From Shewanella eurypsychrophilus (GTDB lineage Bacteria > Pseudomonadota > Gammaproteobacteria > Enterobacterales > Shewanellaceae), in assembly GCF_007004545.3 (NCBI RefSeq), contig NZ_CP045503.2:5458501-5522500 (forward strand): a stretch of 64,000 nt of DNA, written 5' to 3'. Positions within the stretch are counted from its first letter, which is position 1. Each line of letters opens with the position of its first letter. The notes under the pieces are model-generated. The model had not been told where the DNA came from. It searched no databases and saw only the letters and a program-made list of their open reading frames with translations. This document shows, piece by piece, positions 54,674-63,794 of this stretch. A program made the translations under genes and the position numbers.

Positions 54674-55768
54674 ATGCATAACATTAATATCGCCACCGAT
54701 ACCAAACAGCGCAGTACTGAAGATAAACTTGCCTGGATATATTTGGTCAACCTAGTCTTCTATCTGATCCCACTATTTATCAATGATAAATCTGCATGGG
54801 AAATCGTATTAGCGCTATTAACTCTTATCCCATTTATCTACTGCTATTTCTGGGCATATCGCAGCCCCAGCGATAAAGCCATTTACCCTATATTAGCCAT
54901 GATAATGTTGGGCATTGCGATCACACCGATCAACACAGGTTCACTGTCACTGTTCACCTTCGCGGGCTTTTTTATTGGCTTCTATTATCCGCTCAGAAGT
55001 GCATTTATCAGCCTACTAGGGTTTGTAGCTCTCCTTGCAACACTCACTTTTTTACTTGGCATCAATCACTATTATTTTATCGTCTACGGCGGATTACTCA
55101 TCGGGGGAGTCGGCTTATTTGGTGTTGCAGAAAGGAAACGTGTCGAAGCTAAATGTCGTGAGCAGCAGAGTAAGGCCGAAATTAGCCAGCTGGCGACCAT
55201 GCTGGAACGCGAAAGAATCGCAAGAGATCTCCATGACATCATGGGACACAACCTTTCCAGCATATCTCTAAAAGCTGAGTTAGCCGAAAAATTGCTAGAT
55301 AAAAATCACTACGAACAGGCCAAAGAACAGTTAAAGGAACTCAACGCGATTGCCAGAGAGAGTTTAAGCCAGGTACGCGAAACCGTCTCGGGTTATAAAC
55401 ATAAAGGCCTCGCATCCAGTGTCATGTCCCTGTGCCAAACTTTGCGTGATAAAGGTGTAAGTGTGAGCCTAGAAGGTAATATTCCACAGCTTGGGCCTGA
55501 ATTAGAAACCCATGTCATCTTAAGTCTCACAGAGCTGTGCAATAATATTCTTCGCCATAGCCAGGCCGATCACTGCAGCCTTATCTTTGGTGAGTCTGCA
55601 GATGAGATAAGCATTTCCATCACAGATAACGGACAGATAACACACATCATTGAAGGTAATGGTTTAAAAGGGATACGGGAACGCTTGAAAGCGTTCCAGG
55701 GTAAGCTAGATTATGTGGTGGATCAGCAATGTCGATTCACCATTACGTTTCCGGCACAAGAGTCATAA
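54674..55768 (+). CDS. Sensor histidine kinase, DesK/NarX-like (HisKA_3)
   Basis: A 364-residue membrane kinase. About five or six membrane helices fill residues 20-150, followed by a linker and the HisKA_3 box RDLHDIMGHNLSS, with phospho-acceptor His187. The HATPase domain shows ELCNNILRHSQ and DNGQI...GNGLKGIRERL. The short membrane sensor without a periplasmic loop resembles DesK, which detects membrane fluidity in Bacillus. The signal in this organism is unknown. The response regulator gene follows after 17 bases. Confidence 0.85.
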   Translation: MHNINIATDTKQRSTEDKLAWIYLVNLVFYLIPLFINDKSAWEIVLALLTLIPFIYCYFWAYRSPSDKAIYPILAMIMLGIAITPINTGSLSLFTFAGFFIGFYYPLRSAFISLLGFVALLATLTFLLGINHYYFIVYGGLLIGGVGLFGVAERKRVEAKCREQQSKAEISQLATMLERERIARDLHDIMGHNLSSISLKAELAEKLLDKNHYEQAKEQLKELNAIARESLSQVRETVSGYKHKGLASSVMSLCQTLRDKGVSVSLEGNIPQLGPELETHVILSLTELCNNILRHSQADHCSLIFGESADEISISITDNGQITHIIEGNGLKGIRERLKAFQGKLDYVVDQQCRFTITFPAQES

Positions 55769-55785
55769 CCAAAGGTTAATCCAGG

Positions 55786-56382
55786 ATGAAGATATTACTA
55801 GCAGAAGATCAAGCTATGGTCAGAGGCGCACTAGCAGCACTTTTGAGCTTAGATGGCGAGTTTGAAGTCACCCAAGCCAGCGATGGGAATGAAGCACTAT
55901 CTCTGTTAAAAGCCAATAGCTACGATCTTCTGCTAACCGATATTGAAATGCCGGGCCTGACAGGATTAGAGCTTGCCAAATGGTGCCAACAACACGCTTC
56001 TATCAAGGTAATTATTCTCACCACATTTGGCAGAGCTGGCTATATTAAGCGTGCTATTGAGTCGGGCGCTGGCGGATTCTTGCTCAAAGACGCACCTTCC
56101 GACAGTCTTATTAAAGCCATACACCAAGTCATGTCGGGGAAGCGAGTTATCGACCCAGAGCTGGCAATTATGGCCATAGGTGATGAAGTAGATCCTCTTA
56201 ACGATAAAGAGCGCCGTGCTCTTCGCTTAGCTGGAGACGGAAAATCTACCGCAGAGATAGCCACCAGCCTGTTCATTGCTGAAGGTACGGTACGAAATTA
56301 TTTATCTGAAGCCATAAGCAAGCTTAACGCTACCAACCGAATAGACGCGGCACGTATCGCTAAACAGAAGGGCTGGCTTTAA
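55786..56382 (+). CDS. Response regulator, NarL/LuxR family (DesR-like)
   Basis: A 198-residue regulator with an N-terminal receiver (phosphorylated Asp52 in TDIEMPG; acidic ED pair at 7-8; K near 104 in LLKDAPSD) and a C-terminal LuxR-type helix-turn-helix (LNDKERRALRLAGDGKSTAEIA to TVRNYLSEAISKLN). It is the cognate partner of the kinase just upstream. Likely target genes cannot be read from the sequence. Confidence 0.9.
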   Translation: MKILLAEDQAMVRGALAALLSLDGEFEVTQASDGNEALSLLKANSYDLLLTDIEMPGLTGLELAKWCQQHASIKVIILTTFGRAGYIKRAIESGAGGFLLKDAPSDSLIKAIHQVMSGKRVIDPELAIMAIGDEVDPLNDKERRALRLAGDGKSTAEIATSLFIAEGTVRNYLSEAISKLNATNRIDAARIAKQKGWL

Positions 56383-56493
56383 CTTTGATATATAGCAATC
56401 ACCCAGCAAGATTGCCATCACTGAATTATCTGATAGTATATGTATATAAATACAGTGTTTGAGTGTTTAGCTTAAATAACACTCAGCAATAAA

Positions 56494-58581
56494 ATGGTAC
56501 CGGGCGTGAAGAGACTCGATCTAGTTCCTGTCACAGAACTGAAAGGCGTAGCTAAAAAAATGGCCGAACGCCTGGCTAAGCTCGGCATCAATACTGTGCA
56601 AGACCTGCTTTTTCATCTGCCTTTAAGGTATGAAGATCGCACTCAGATTTTTCCGATCGCCTCACTCTACCCTGGTAGTTACGGCACGATAGAAGCGACA
56701 ATTCAATCGAGTCAAATCATACAGGGTCGCAAACGTATGATGACCTGTACCGTAAGAGACGACACGGGTTATTTAACCCTAAGGTTTTTTAATTTCTCCG
56801 TGGCGCAGAAAAATGGCTTAGTCAATGGTGCAACCATCAGAGCCTATGGTGAAATTAGACGTGGTAAGCACCAGGCAGAAATCATCCATCCGGAATATAA
56901 GCTGATCCATGATGACTCAGATATGGTGATGAGTGATACCCTCACACCTGTATACCCTACAACCGAAGGGTTAAAACAGGCAAGCTGGATCAAACTGACA
57001 GAGCAAGCCTTAACCATGCTCGACAATGGCGGATTACAGGAATTACTGCCGCCTCAACTCCAGCCGAGTAATATGAGTCTCAAGCAGGCATTAGACTTAC
57101 TCCACAGGCCTAATAATCAAGTGTCACAGTTCGATCTTGAACAAGGTCATCACCCGGCTCAACAACGCCTGATCCAGGAAGAACTTCTAGCCCATAACTT
57201 GAGTATGCTCAAACTGCGTCAACGCAGCAATCGCGATCATGCAGTTCCTATGGCTGCAACAGGTAAGCTACTCAATCCATTTTTAAGCGCTTTACCCTTC
57301 AAACCCACGGGCGCACAGCAAAGAGTCGGCGCTGATATTTGTGCCGATCTAGAAAAAAACTCCCCCATGATGCGTTTAGTTCAGGGAGATGTAGGCTCAG
57401 GAAAAACCTTAGTGGCAGCACTCGCAGCACTGCAGGCCATCGAAAACGGTTACCAAGTTGCCATGATGGCTCCGACTGAATTGTTAGCCGAGCAACACGC
57501 CGAGAACTTCGCTCTCTGGTTCGAGCCTTTAGGGTTAAAAGTCGGCTGGCTAGCCGGTAAAATAAAGGGCAAGGCCAGAGCACAGTCTTTGCAAGATATT
57601 GAGTCTGGTGAGGCTAATATCGTTATCGGCACCCATGCCATATTCCAAGAACAAGTTGTCTTCAACAATCTTGCCCTGATCATTATCGATGAACAACATA
57701 GATTCGGCGTTCATCAGAGACTTGGCTTACGAGAAAAAGGCATCAGCCAAGGATTTCATCCGCATCAGTTAATCATGACGGCTACCCCCATTCCTCGCAC
57801 ATTAGCCATGACAGCCTATGCCGATCTAGATACCTCAGTGATTGATGAGCTGCCACCAGGGCGAACTCCAGTGACCACGGTAGCAGTGGCCGATACCAAG
57901 CGAAATCAACTCATCGAAAGAGTCCGTCATGCGGCCACCACAGATAACCGGCAAACCTACTGGGTCTGTACCTTAGTCGAAGAGTCTGAGGTTCTCGAGT
58001 GCCAAGCAGCTGAAGATACGGCTGCGGAGCTAACTCTGGCACTACCTGAGCTAAAAATTGGACTGGTCCATGGCCGTATGAAGTCCGCAGAAAAACAGGC
58101 CATAATGGCCAAATTTAAGTCCGGCGAACTCAATTTATTGGTCGCGACCACTGTGATTGAAGTTGGCGTAGATGTACCCAATGCCAGCCTAATGATCATC
58201 GAAAATCCCGAACGTTTAGGTTTAGCACAACTGCACCAACTCAGAGGTCGAGTTGGCCGTGGCGCTATCGCCAGTCATTGTGTACTTATGTATAAATCAC
58301 CACTGTCTGCCACCGCAACCAAAAGGCTTGGTGTGCTCAGAGAGAGTAATGATGGTTTTATTATCGCTCAGAAAGATCTAGAAATTCGTGGACCAGGCGA
58401 AGTACTCGGCACTAAGCAAACTGGCATTGCCGACATGAAGATTGCCGACTTAGTCAGAGACCAAGCACTGATCCCACATATTCAGAAACTGGCCGTCCAC
58501 ATCATGGAGCAGGTACCGGATAACGTCGACAGTATCGTTCAGCGCTGGCTAGGGGATAGAGAACAATTCGTTCAAGCTTAA
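56494..58581 (+). CDS. recG: ATP-dependent DNA helicase RecG
   Basis: A 695-residue helicase that remodels stalled replication forks and Holliday junctions. The N-terminal wedge domain (VQDLLFHLPLRYEDRT) is followed by the helicase core with Walker A GDVGSGKT, DEQH box IIDEQHRFGVHQR, TATPIPRTL (motif III) and the motif VI region HQLRGRVGRG. The start codon at 56494 has only a weak upstream site; GTG at 56506 is an alternative. In E. coli recG sits directly after trmH; here it is separated by a 9.7-kb block. Confidence 0.95.
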   Translation: MVPGVKRLDLVPVTELKGVAKKMAERLAKLGINTVQDLLFHLPLRYEDRTQIFPIASLYPGSYGTIEATIQSSQIIQGRKRMMTCTVRDDTGYLTLRFFNFSVAQKNGLVNGATIRAYGEIRRGKHQAEIIHPEYKLIHDDSDMVMSDTLTPVYPTTEGLKQASWIKLTEQALTMLDNGGLQELLPPQLQPSNMSLKQALDLLHRPNNQVSQFDLEQGHHPAQQRLIQEELLAHNLSMLKLRQRSNRDHAVPMAATGKLLNPFLSALPFKPTGAQQRVGADICADLEKNSPMMRLVQGDVGSGKTLVAALAALQAIENGYQVAMMAPTELLAEQHAENFALWFEPLGLKVGWLAGKIKGKARAQSLQDIESGEANIVIGTHAIFQEQVVFNNLALIIIDEQHRFGVHQRLGLREKGISQGFHPHQLIMTATPIPRTLAMTAYADLDTSVIDELPPGRTPVTTVAVADTKRNQLIERVRHAATTDNRQTYWVCTLVEESEVLECQAAEDTAAELTLALPELKIGLVHGRMKSAEKQAIMAKFKSGELNLLVATTVIEVGVDVPNASLMIIENPERLGLAQLHQLRGRVGRGAIASHCVLMYKSPLSATATKRLGVLRESNDGFIIAQKDLEIRGPGEVLGTKQTGIADMKIADLVRDQALIPHIQKLAVHIMEQVPDNVDSIVQRWLGDREQFVQA

Positions 58582-58748
58582 CCTAGAGTAACGAGTCCGT
58601 TAATTGTTCTTGAATTAATTATTCTTTAATTCGGTCAACTTCTCTAGACATGGCCGTTAATTTTTGCAAAATGGAGAGGTCCTCTTTTTGGCGTAATGCC
58701 TAAAATAGTCACTTCCTGTTACCGAGTCGTATTTATAAAGGGTATTAC

Positions 58749-59615
58749 ATGCAAGTCAACCAAGAAGATAGAATCGCACCGCAAGAGAAGTCAGCTAATA
58801 CTAATACCTTAGCAATCGTTGCCGTTGCAGTTGCCGCACTCATTGCTGGTGGCGCGTATTACTACTTAAACAGCGACGAACCGACCCCAATTCCAGAGCC
58901 ACTTCCGCTACAAATACCTGAAATGACTCCCGATGAGCCCATTGAGATTATCGCCGCTATTCCAGAACCTGAAATAGTTGAAGTTACCCAAGCAGAAGTG
59001 GTTGAAATTGACCCCTTACCTCAGGTCGAACCTTTACCTAGCTTAAGCGAAAGCGATGGCTACGTGCATAACAAAACAGTGGTCATGGCCGACGGCATGA
59101 AGATTGAACCTCTGTTAGTCGAGGAGAACCTGGTGAGACACTTTGTTGTCTTTATCGATAACCTGGCTCAAGGCGAGTTAGCCAGAAAGGTTAGCCCGCT
59201 CAAAGCACCTAATCGTAGCTTTACCGTTTCTGATATCACCAACAAAACTTATCTAAATCCAGATAGTTACCATAGATATGATCTCTATGCTGATTTTATT
59301 ACCCATTTAGATGAGCAACAGCTCGCGGCAACTTATAAAGATCTGACTCCTCTTTTAGCTGAGGCCTTTGAAGAATTAGGTTATAGCAAAATAAGCTTTA
59401 ATGAACGTATGCTAGAAGCTATTGACGTCATGCTAGCTGCGCCAATTATAGAGCAACCAATCGAATTAGACGGGATCAGTGTTAACTATCAGTTTGTCGA
59501 CCCTCAGCTAGAGGCTTTGCCTAATGCGCAAAAACTACTGGTTCGCATGGGCCCTGAAAACACCAAGAAAGTTAAGGCTGCGCTACGTAAACTGAAGAAG
59601 CATCTAGATAACTAA
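58749..59615 (+). CDS. DUF3014 membrane-anchored protein
   Basis: A 288-residue protein with an N-terminal cytoplasmic tail, one membrane helix (residues 24-45; LAIVAVAVAALIAGGAYYYL), a Pro/Glu-rich linker (about 50-95) and a C-terminal helical domain typical of DUF3014 (NLVRHFVVFIDNLAQGELARKVSPL). The role is unknown. It is common in Shewanella-like genomes. It has no operon partner; a hairpin follows at 59638-59660. Confidence 0.75.
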   Translation: MQVNQEDRIAPQEKSANTNTLAIVAVAVAALIAGGAYYYLNSDEPTPIPEPLPLQIPEMTPDEPIEIIAAIPEPEIVEVTQAEVVEIDPLPQVEPLPSLSESDGYVHNKTVVMADGMKIEPLLVEENLVRHFVVFIDNLAQGELARKVSPLKAPNRSFTVSDITNKTYLNPDSYHRYDLYADFITHLDEQQLAATYKDLTPLLAEAFEELGYSKISFNERMLEAIDVMLAAPIIEQPIELDGISVNYQFVDPQLEALPNAQKLLVRMGPENTKKVKAALRKLKKHLDN

Positions 59616-59637
59616 AGCGCGCTCAATTAACCCAAAT

Positions 59638-59660
59638 ACCCGTAGTATCGTACTACGGGT
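59638..59660. terminator. Stem-loop after the DUF3014 gene
   Basis: ACCCGTAGTA-TCG-TACTACGGGT is a perfect ten-pair hairpin 23 bases past the stop. It has no T-run, so termination is uncertain. Confidence 0.5.
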
Positions 59661-59873
59661 GACCCACACCAATACTACACAGCTGCATACATAGCCGTAA
59701 CAGCTGTATCTCAAAACACTTCATCATCTGAGTTATTCTAGTGTAGAATAAGCAAAATTGGCGAGCTAGCTACTGGTCAGAGAATCTTGATATTTAAACT
59801 TCTCTTTCACAGCTAAATTTTCAGCATTTGTAATTAAAACACAAACTTAGAATAGTGTCAGAGGCAGTTTAAA

Positions 59874-60590
59874 GTGCAGTTAAAATTTAGCATTTGTTCA
59901 TGGGGAGCTTGGTCTCCTCAATATCAACAGAGTCAAGATTGGCAACAATGGAAAGATAATTCTCTAAGCCAACATACAGACCTGCCTGATGCCCCCAAAC
60001 TAGCCCAAATTCCAGCGATGAAAAGAAGGCGCTTTAGTCGTCTGACAAAAATGCAGCTCGAAGCAGCTTTCCAAACCGATGCGCCTCAATCATGCCGGAC
60101 AATATTCTCATCGAGACACGGAGAGCTAGAGCGAACTTTAGGCCTGCTCGACAACATTGTCACTCAAGAGCCATTGTCGCCAATCGCGTTCAGTCAATCG
60201 GTACACAATACCGCGAGTGGTATTTATAGCATTCTCAAGGAAAATAGAGCTGCATCAACCTCTATTGCTGCAGGTGAAGAAAGCCTGCCACAGGCTCTAT
60301 TCGAGGCATTTGCCCAACTGACAGACGATCCTTCACCGCTATTATTAGTGTTTGCCGATCAGCCAGTACCTGGAGTTTATTCACAATTTGTCGAGGAACC
60401 CGAACTGCCATTATCCATGGCCTTCTTGCTGACTCTTGTCGATAACCAAAGCCCAGCGCCTGAATTAGTCATAACACCAGCCCGCGAACAGGCCAAGATA
60501 AGTTATGGCCAATTGTTACATAGCTTAGCCAATAAAAAGTCATTAGCCGGAGACATGTGCAATTTCCACTGGGAAGTTCGCTTTGACTGA
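59874..60590 (+). CDS. Beta-ketoacyl synthase-like chain-length factor (aryl-polyene type)
   Basis: A 238-residue protein with the N-terminal ketosynthase fold (Ketoacyl-synt_2 type). AFSQSVHNTASGIYSI aligns with the usual active-site region, but the catalytic cysteine is absent, as in chain-length factors. In aryl-polyene gene clusters the equivalent (ApeC-like) protein pairs with a true ketosynthase to set polyene length. It is the first gene of a tight rightward operon, overlapping the next gene by eight bases. Confidence 0.75.
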   Translation: MQLKFSICSWGAWSPQYQQSQDWQQWKDNSLSQHTDLPDAPKLAQIPAMKRRRFSRLTKMQLEAAFQTDAPQSCRTIFSSRHGELERTLGLLDNIVTQEPLSPIAFSQSVHNTASGIYSILKENRAASTSIAAGEESLPQALFEAFAQLTDDPSPLLLVFADQPVPGVYSQFVEEPELPLSMAFLLTLVDNQSPAPELVITPAREQAKISYGQLLHSLANKKSLAGDMCNFHWEVRFD

Positions 60591-61374
60591 TACAGCAGTA
60601 AAGTTAACAGGCGCTGCCTATATTCCCCGATGGATCGGAGGCGTTAGCTGCTATATCACCTTTGGGATCGGTGGTTTACTGAGTTCATTAACCATATTAC
60701 CTCTGCTGAGGTTTTGGCCTGGGACTGAATTAGCACGTATTCGTCGAGTACAAAAAGCCGTGCACATTATGTTTCGTGGTTTTGTCCATATGCTAACTTG
60801 GACGGGTGTTATCAAGCTCAACCCCATAGAGACTGAACGACTAAGTTCAGCCAAGGGTCTAGTTGTGATTGCTAACCACCCAACACTTGTCGATGTCGTC
60901 GTGTTAATCAGCCTAATGCCCAACGCAGGCTGTATAGTGAAGCAAGGAATATGGCGTAATCCATTTATGCGTGGCGTGGTCGCTTGCGCTGGGTATATTC
61001 CTAATCGAGGTGCAGAGCTATTACTCGAAGATTGCAAACAGGTGTTAGAAAGTGGCACCAACTTGATTATTTTCCCCGAGGGGACTCGCACAGTTTTAGG
61101 CACCTGCATCAATGATTTTGCGCGAGGCGCCGCCAATATTGCACTAAGAACCAAGACAGACTTATTGCCTGTGGTTCTTCGTACCAATGCACCCGGCTTG
61201 AGCAAGCAACAAGCCTGGTATGAAATACCCCGTCGCACCATAGGGATGCGAGTCGAAGTAGGCGAAACCATCAGGCATATCAGGTATGATGCTAACGTCG
61301 GTGGCGATGCCAAAATGGCACGTCAGCTTACACGGGATCTGGAAGATTACTTTAAAACGAACTTAAAAAAATGA
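60583..61374 (+). CDS. Lysophospholipid acyltransferase-family protein
   Basis: A 263-residue membrane-associated acyltransferase of the PlsC fold. ANHPTLVD is the HxxxxD catalytic motif and FPEGTRT is the glycerophosphate-binding motif. In polyene clusters this enzyme is proposed to transfer an acyl or polyene group to a membrane lipid. One hydrophobic helix near the N-terminus anchors it. Four-base overlap with the following carrier gene. Confidence 0.82.
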   Translation: MTDTAVKLTGAAYIPRWIGGVSCYITFGIGGLLSSLTILPLLRFWPGTELARIRRVQKAVHIMFRGFVHMLTWTGVIKLNPIETERLSSAKGLVVIANHPTLVDVVVLISLMPNAGCIVKQGIWRNPFMRGVVACAGYIPNRGAELLLEDCKQVLESGTNLIIFPEGTRTVLGTCINDFARGAANIALRTKTDLLPVVLRTNAPGLSKQQAWYEIPRRTIGMRVEVGETIRHIRYDANVGGDAKMARQLTRDLEDYFKTNLKK

Positions 61375-61628
61375 TGAAACTACATAACGAAATAAAACAA
61401 TTGATTATAGATTGCCTCGATCTCGAAGATGTCACTATCGATGATATTGACACTGATGCAGCACTTTTTGGTGAAGGTTTAGGCTTAGACTCTATCGATG
61501 CTCTTGAGCTTGGCTTAGCAATTAAAAAGCAGTTCGATGTCAAAATAGAAGCGAACTCTGATGCCACGAAAGCACACTTTTATAGCGTGGCGAGTCTAGC
61601 CAGCTTTATTGAATCACAGCGAGCTTAG
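61371..61628 (+). CDS. Acyl carrier protein (first of two)
   Basis: An 85-residue carrier with GLDSIDALEL around Ser42 as the phosphopantetheine site. The two adjacent carriers are typical of aryl-polyene clusters, where one accepts the starter and the other the growing chain. Start overlaps the acyltransferase stop (ATGATGA). Confidence 0.88.
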   Translation: MMKLHNEIKQLIIDCLDLEDVTIDDIDTDAALFGEGLGLDSIDALELGLAIKKQFDVKIEANSDATKAHFYSVASLASFIESQRA

Positions 61629-61636
61629 GAGAAATT

Positions 61637-61885
61637 ATGCAAAGCCGTGAAGACATTCTTGAAGCACTAACGCAAATTTTAGTCGATGAATTTGAGATCG
61701 ATGCAGAGGATATTTCACCAGAAGCCTCTCTTTATCAAGAATTGGATTTAGACAGCATTGATGCCGTGGACTTAGTCATTAAGCTACAACAGATGACTGG
61801 CAAAAAAATAAAGCCTGAAGAATTTAAAACCGTACGCACAGTAGATGATGTCGTTACGGCTATCGAAGGGCTCGTTAAAGAGTAA
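61637..61885 (+). CDS. Acyl carrier protein (second of two)
   Basis: An 82-residue carrier with LDLDSIDAVDL at the phosphopantetheine serine and an acidic surface. Begins nine bases after the first carrier with AGGAGA upstream, and its stop overlaps the ATG of the following membrane-protein gene by one base (TAATG). Confidence 0.9.
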   Translation: MQSREDILEALTQILVDEFEIDAEDISPEASLYQELDLDSIDAVDLVIKLQQMTGKKIKPEEFKTVRTVDDVVTAIEGLVKE

Positions 61886-62433
61886 TGCGGTTATTCTTGC
61901 AAATAGTGACCAGTTTACTGCTGCTAGGTTACCCTTTAGCTGTTTATTTTGGGCTAAACTATTTGCCAGCTGGCACCATAGCTATGGTGCTTTGCTTTAT
62001 CTTAATCTTGCGGTTATTGATTCAAAAACAGCAAGTCAAAGCCATGATATTACCTATCATAGTTGGGATTGGCCTAACAGCAGCAAGCTTCATAGCAAAG
62101 CAGCATGATTGGCTACTTTATTACCCTGTGGTTATTAACTTAAGTATGCTGATCCTCTTCGCTTACTCGCTTAAGTTAGGCCCAAGCATGATAGAAAAAT
62201 TAGCCAGGTTAAAAGAACCTAACTTGCCTGACGAAGCGATACCTTATTTAAAAAAAGTCACCCTTATCTGGTGTGGCTTATTTGTGTTCAATGGCTCTGT
62301 CGCCTTATACACAGCAAATTTTTCCTCCCTGGAAATATGGACTCTGTATAACGGCCTTATTGCCTATCTACTTATCGGGTCGCTACTGGGTGGCGAGTGG
62401 TTGTATAGAACTATTTGGTTAAAGAAATCATGA
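61885..62433 (+). CDS. COG4648-like membrane protein
   Basis: A 182-residue protein with four to five hydrophobic helices (LFLQIVTSLLLLGYPLAVYFG, TIAMVLCFILILRLL and others), matching the small membrane protein found in the same place in aryl-polyene clusters (ApeG-like position). The function is unproven. It ends in an ATGA overlap with the next gene. Confidence 0.7.
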   Translation: MRLFLQIVTSLLLLGYPLAVYFGLNYLPAGTIAMVLCFILILRLLIQKQQVKAMILPIIVGIGLTAASFIAKQHDWLLYYPVVINLSMLILFAYSLKLGPSMIEKLARLKEPNLPDEAIPYLKKVTLIWCGLFVFNGSVALYTANFSSLEIWTLYNGLIAYLLIGSLLGGEWLYRTIWLKKS

Positions 62434-63794
62434 CAGAGTTACTAAAATCTTGGTTATCCAAGGGGCCATCGAGCCAACAACTGATCAGTTTTGACCATCA
62501 TGATATTGTCACTGGTGGCGTGTTTACCTCTCAGGTTGCTCATATCCATGAGCAGCTAAGTCAATCATCATCTCAGCGTTGGTTGCTCGCCTGTGAAGCT
62601 AGCGATCTGTTTGCTGTCGGCCTATGCGCCGCACTATTAGCTGGCAAGCAGGTCATATTACCCGCCAATACTCAGCCCGGCAGCCTAAGTGAACTGAATA
62701 ATGAGTTTGATGGTGTACTTTCCGATGTAGCACTGTGTGAAGATAAAGCTTTTGTCATGCTGAAAAAGGAGTTTCCCAGCTCCAAGTATGAGTGGCCAAG
62801 CCTAGATAAATTAGGCAAGTTGGTCTTATTTACTTCCGGCAGCAGCGGTCAACCCAAAGCGGTTTACAAAACGATTAAACAACTCGATACAGAAGTCAGC
62901 ATTCTTGAGCAAACGTTTGCCGCACACCTGCCACACTGCAGCGTGATCTCAACCGTCTCTCACCAGCATATCTATGGCTTGCTATTCAAAATTCTTTGGC
63001 CACTGGCTGCCAGTCGTCCGTTTCTTAGCGATATCGTGGAATATCCCGAGACTTTAACTTACTACACCAGCCTTTTTCCTAACCTGTGCTTAATCAGTAG
63101 TCCGGCGCAGCTATCTCGTCTACCCGAGGCATTGGATCATGAGCAGATGATGAGATCGCCAAGTCTAGTCTTTAGTTCGGGGGGGCCATTAAGTTTTGAG
63201 GCCGCCCAAGGCATAACTCACTGCTATGGTCACCCTCCGATTGAAGTTTTTGGTAGTACGGAAACTGGTGGTATAGCCTATCGACGTCAGACTCAAACCG
63301 ATCAACCTTGGCAAGCATTCAGTAATATACAGATCTCTCAAGATCCTAAAGATGGTGCATTAACACTACAGTCTCCTTACTTAGAAGATGATAACTGGCT
63401 CAGATGTGAAGACAAAATTGAGCTTATCGAACCCGGTATTTTCCATTTAGCGGGACGCTTAGATCGCATCATTAAGATCGAAGAGAAACGCGTATCGCTA
63501 TTGCAGATGGAAAGCCTGCTTGAGGGACATCCCCTAGTCAGTCAATCTGCTCTCGTTATGCTGACAGAGCCCAGAGTTCAACTCGGGGCCATCATAGTGC
63601 TATCGGCTCAAGGTCAGGCCCATTTAGAAGCTGAGGGTAAGTTGAGTCTCAACAATGTGCTTAAAGCGCACCTGTTAACTCAATTTGAACGGGTCACCCT
63701 GCCAAGACGCTGGCGTTATCCTGACTGTCTACCGGTCAACAGCCAAGGTAAACGGGTGTTGGCACAACTCACTGAGTTATTCGATCATGATTAA
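62430..63794 (+). CDS. AMP-binding acyl/aryl-ACP ligase of the polyene cluster
   Basis: 454 residues from the preferred start at 62430, which overlaps the previous stop (ATGA); the frame opens at 62415 with TTG but lacks a distinct ribosome-binding site. LVLFTSGSSGQPKAV is the adenylation loop, EVFGSTETGGIAYR the A5 motif and LAGRLDRIIKIEEKRVSL the hinge region. By position it probably activates the aromatic starter and loads it on an acyl carrier protein (ApeH-like). Confidence 0.78.
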   Translation: MTELLKSWLSKGPSSQQLISFDHHDIVTGGVFTSQVAHIHEQLSQSSSQRWLLACEASDLFAVGLCAALLAGKQVILPANTQPGSLSELNNEFDGVLSDVALCEDKAFVMLKKEFPSSKYEWPSLDKLGKLVLFTSGSSGQPKAVYKTIKQLDTEVSILEQTFAAHLPHCSVISTVSHQHIYGLLFKILWPLAASRPFLSDIVEYPETLTYYTSLFPNLCLISSPAQLSRLPEALDHEQMMRSPSLVFSSGGPLSFEAAQGITHCYGHPPIEVFGSTETGGIAYRRQTQTDQPWQAFSNIQISQDPKDGALTLQSPYLEDDNWLRCEDKIELIEPGIFHLAGRLDRIIKIEEKRVSLLQMESLLEGHPLVSQSALVMLTEPRVQLGAIIVLSAQGQAHLEAEGKLSLNNVLKAHLLTQFERVTLPRRWRYPDCLPVNSQGKRVLAQLTELFDHD

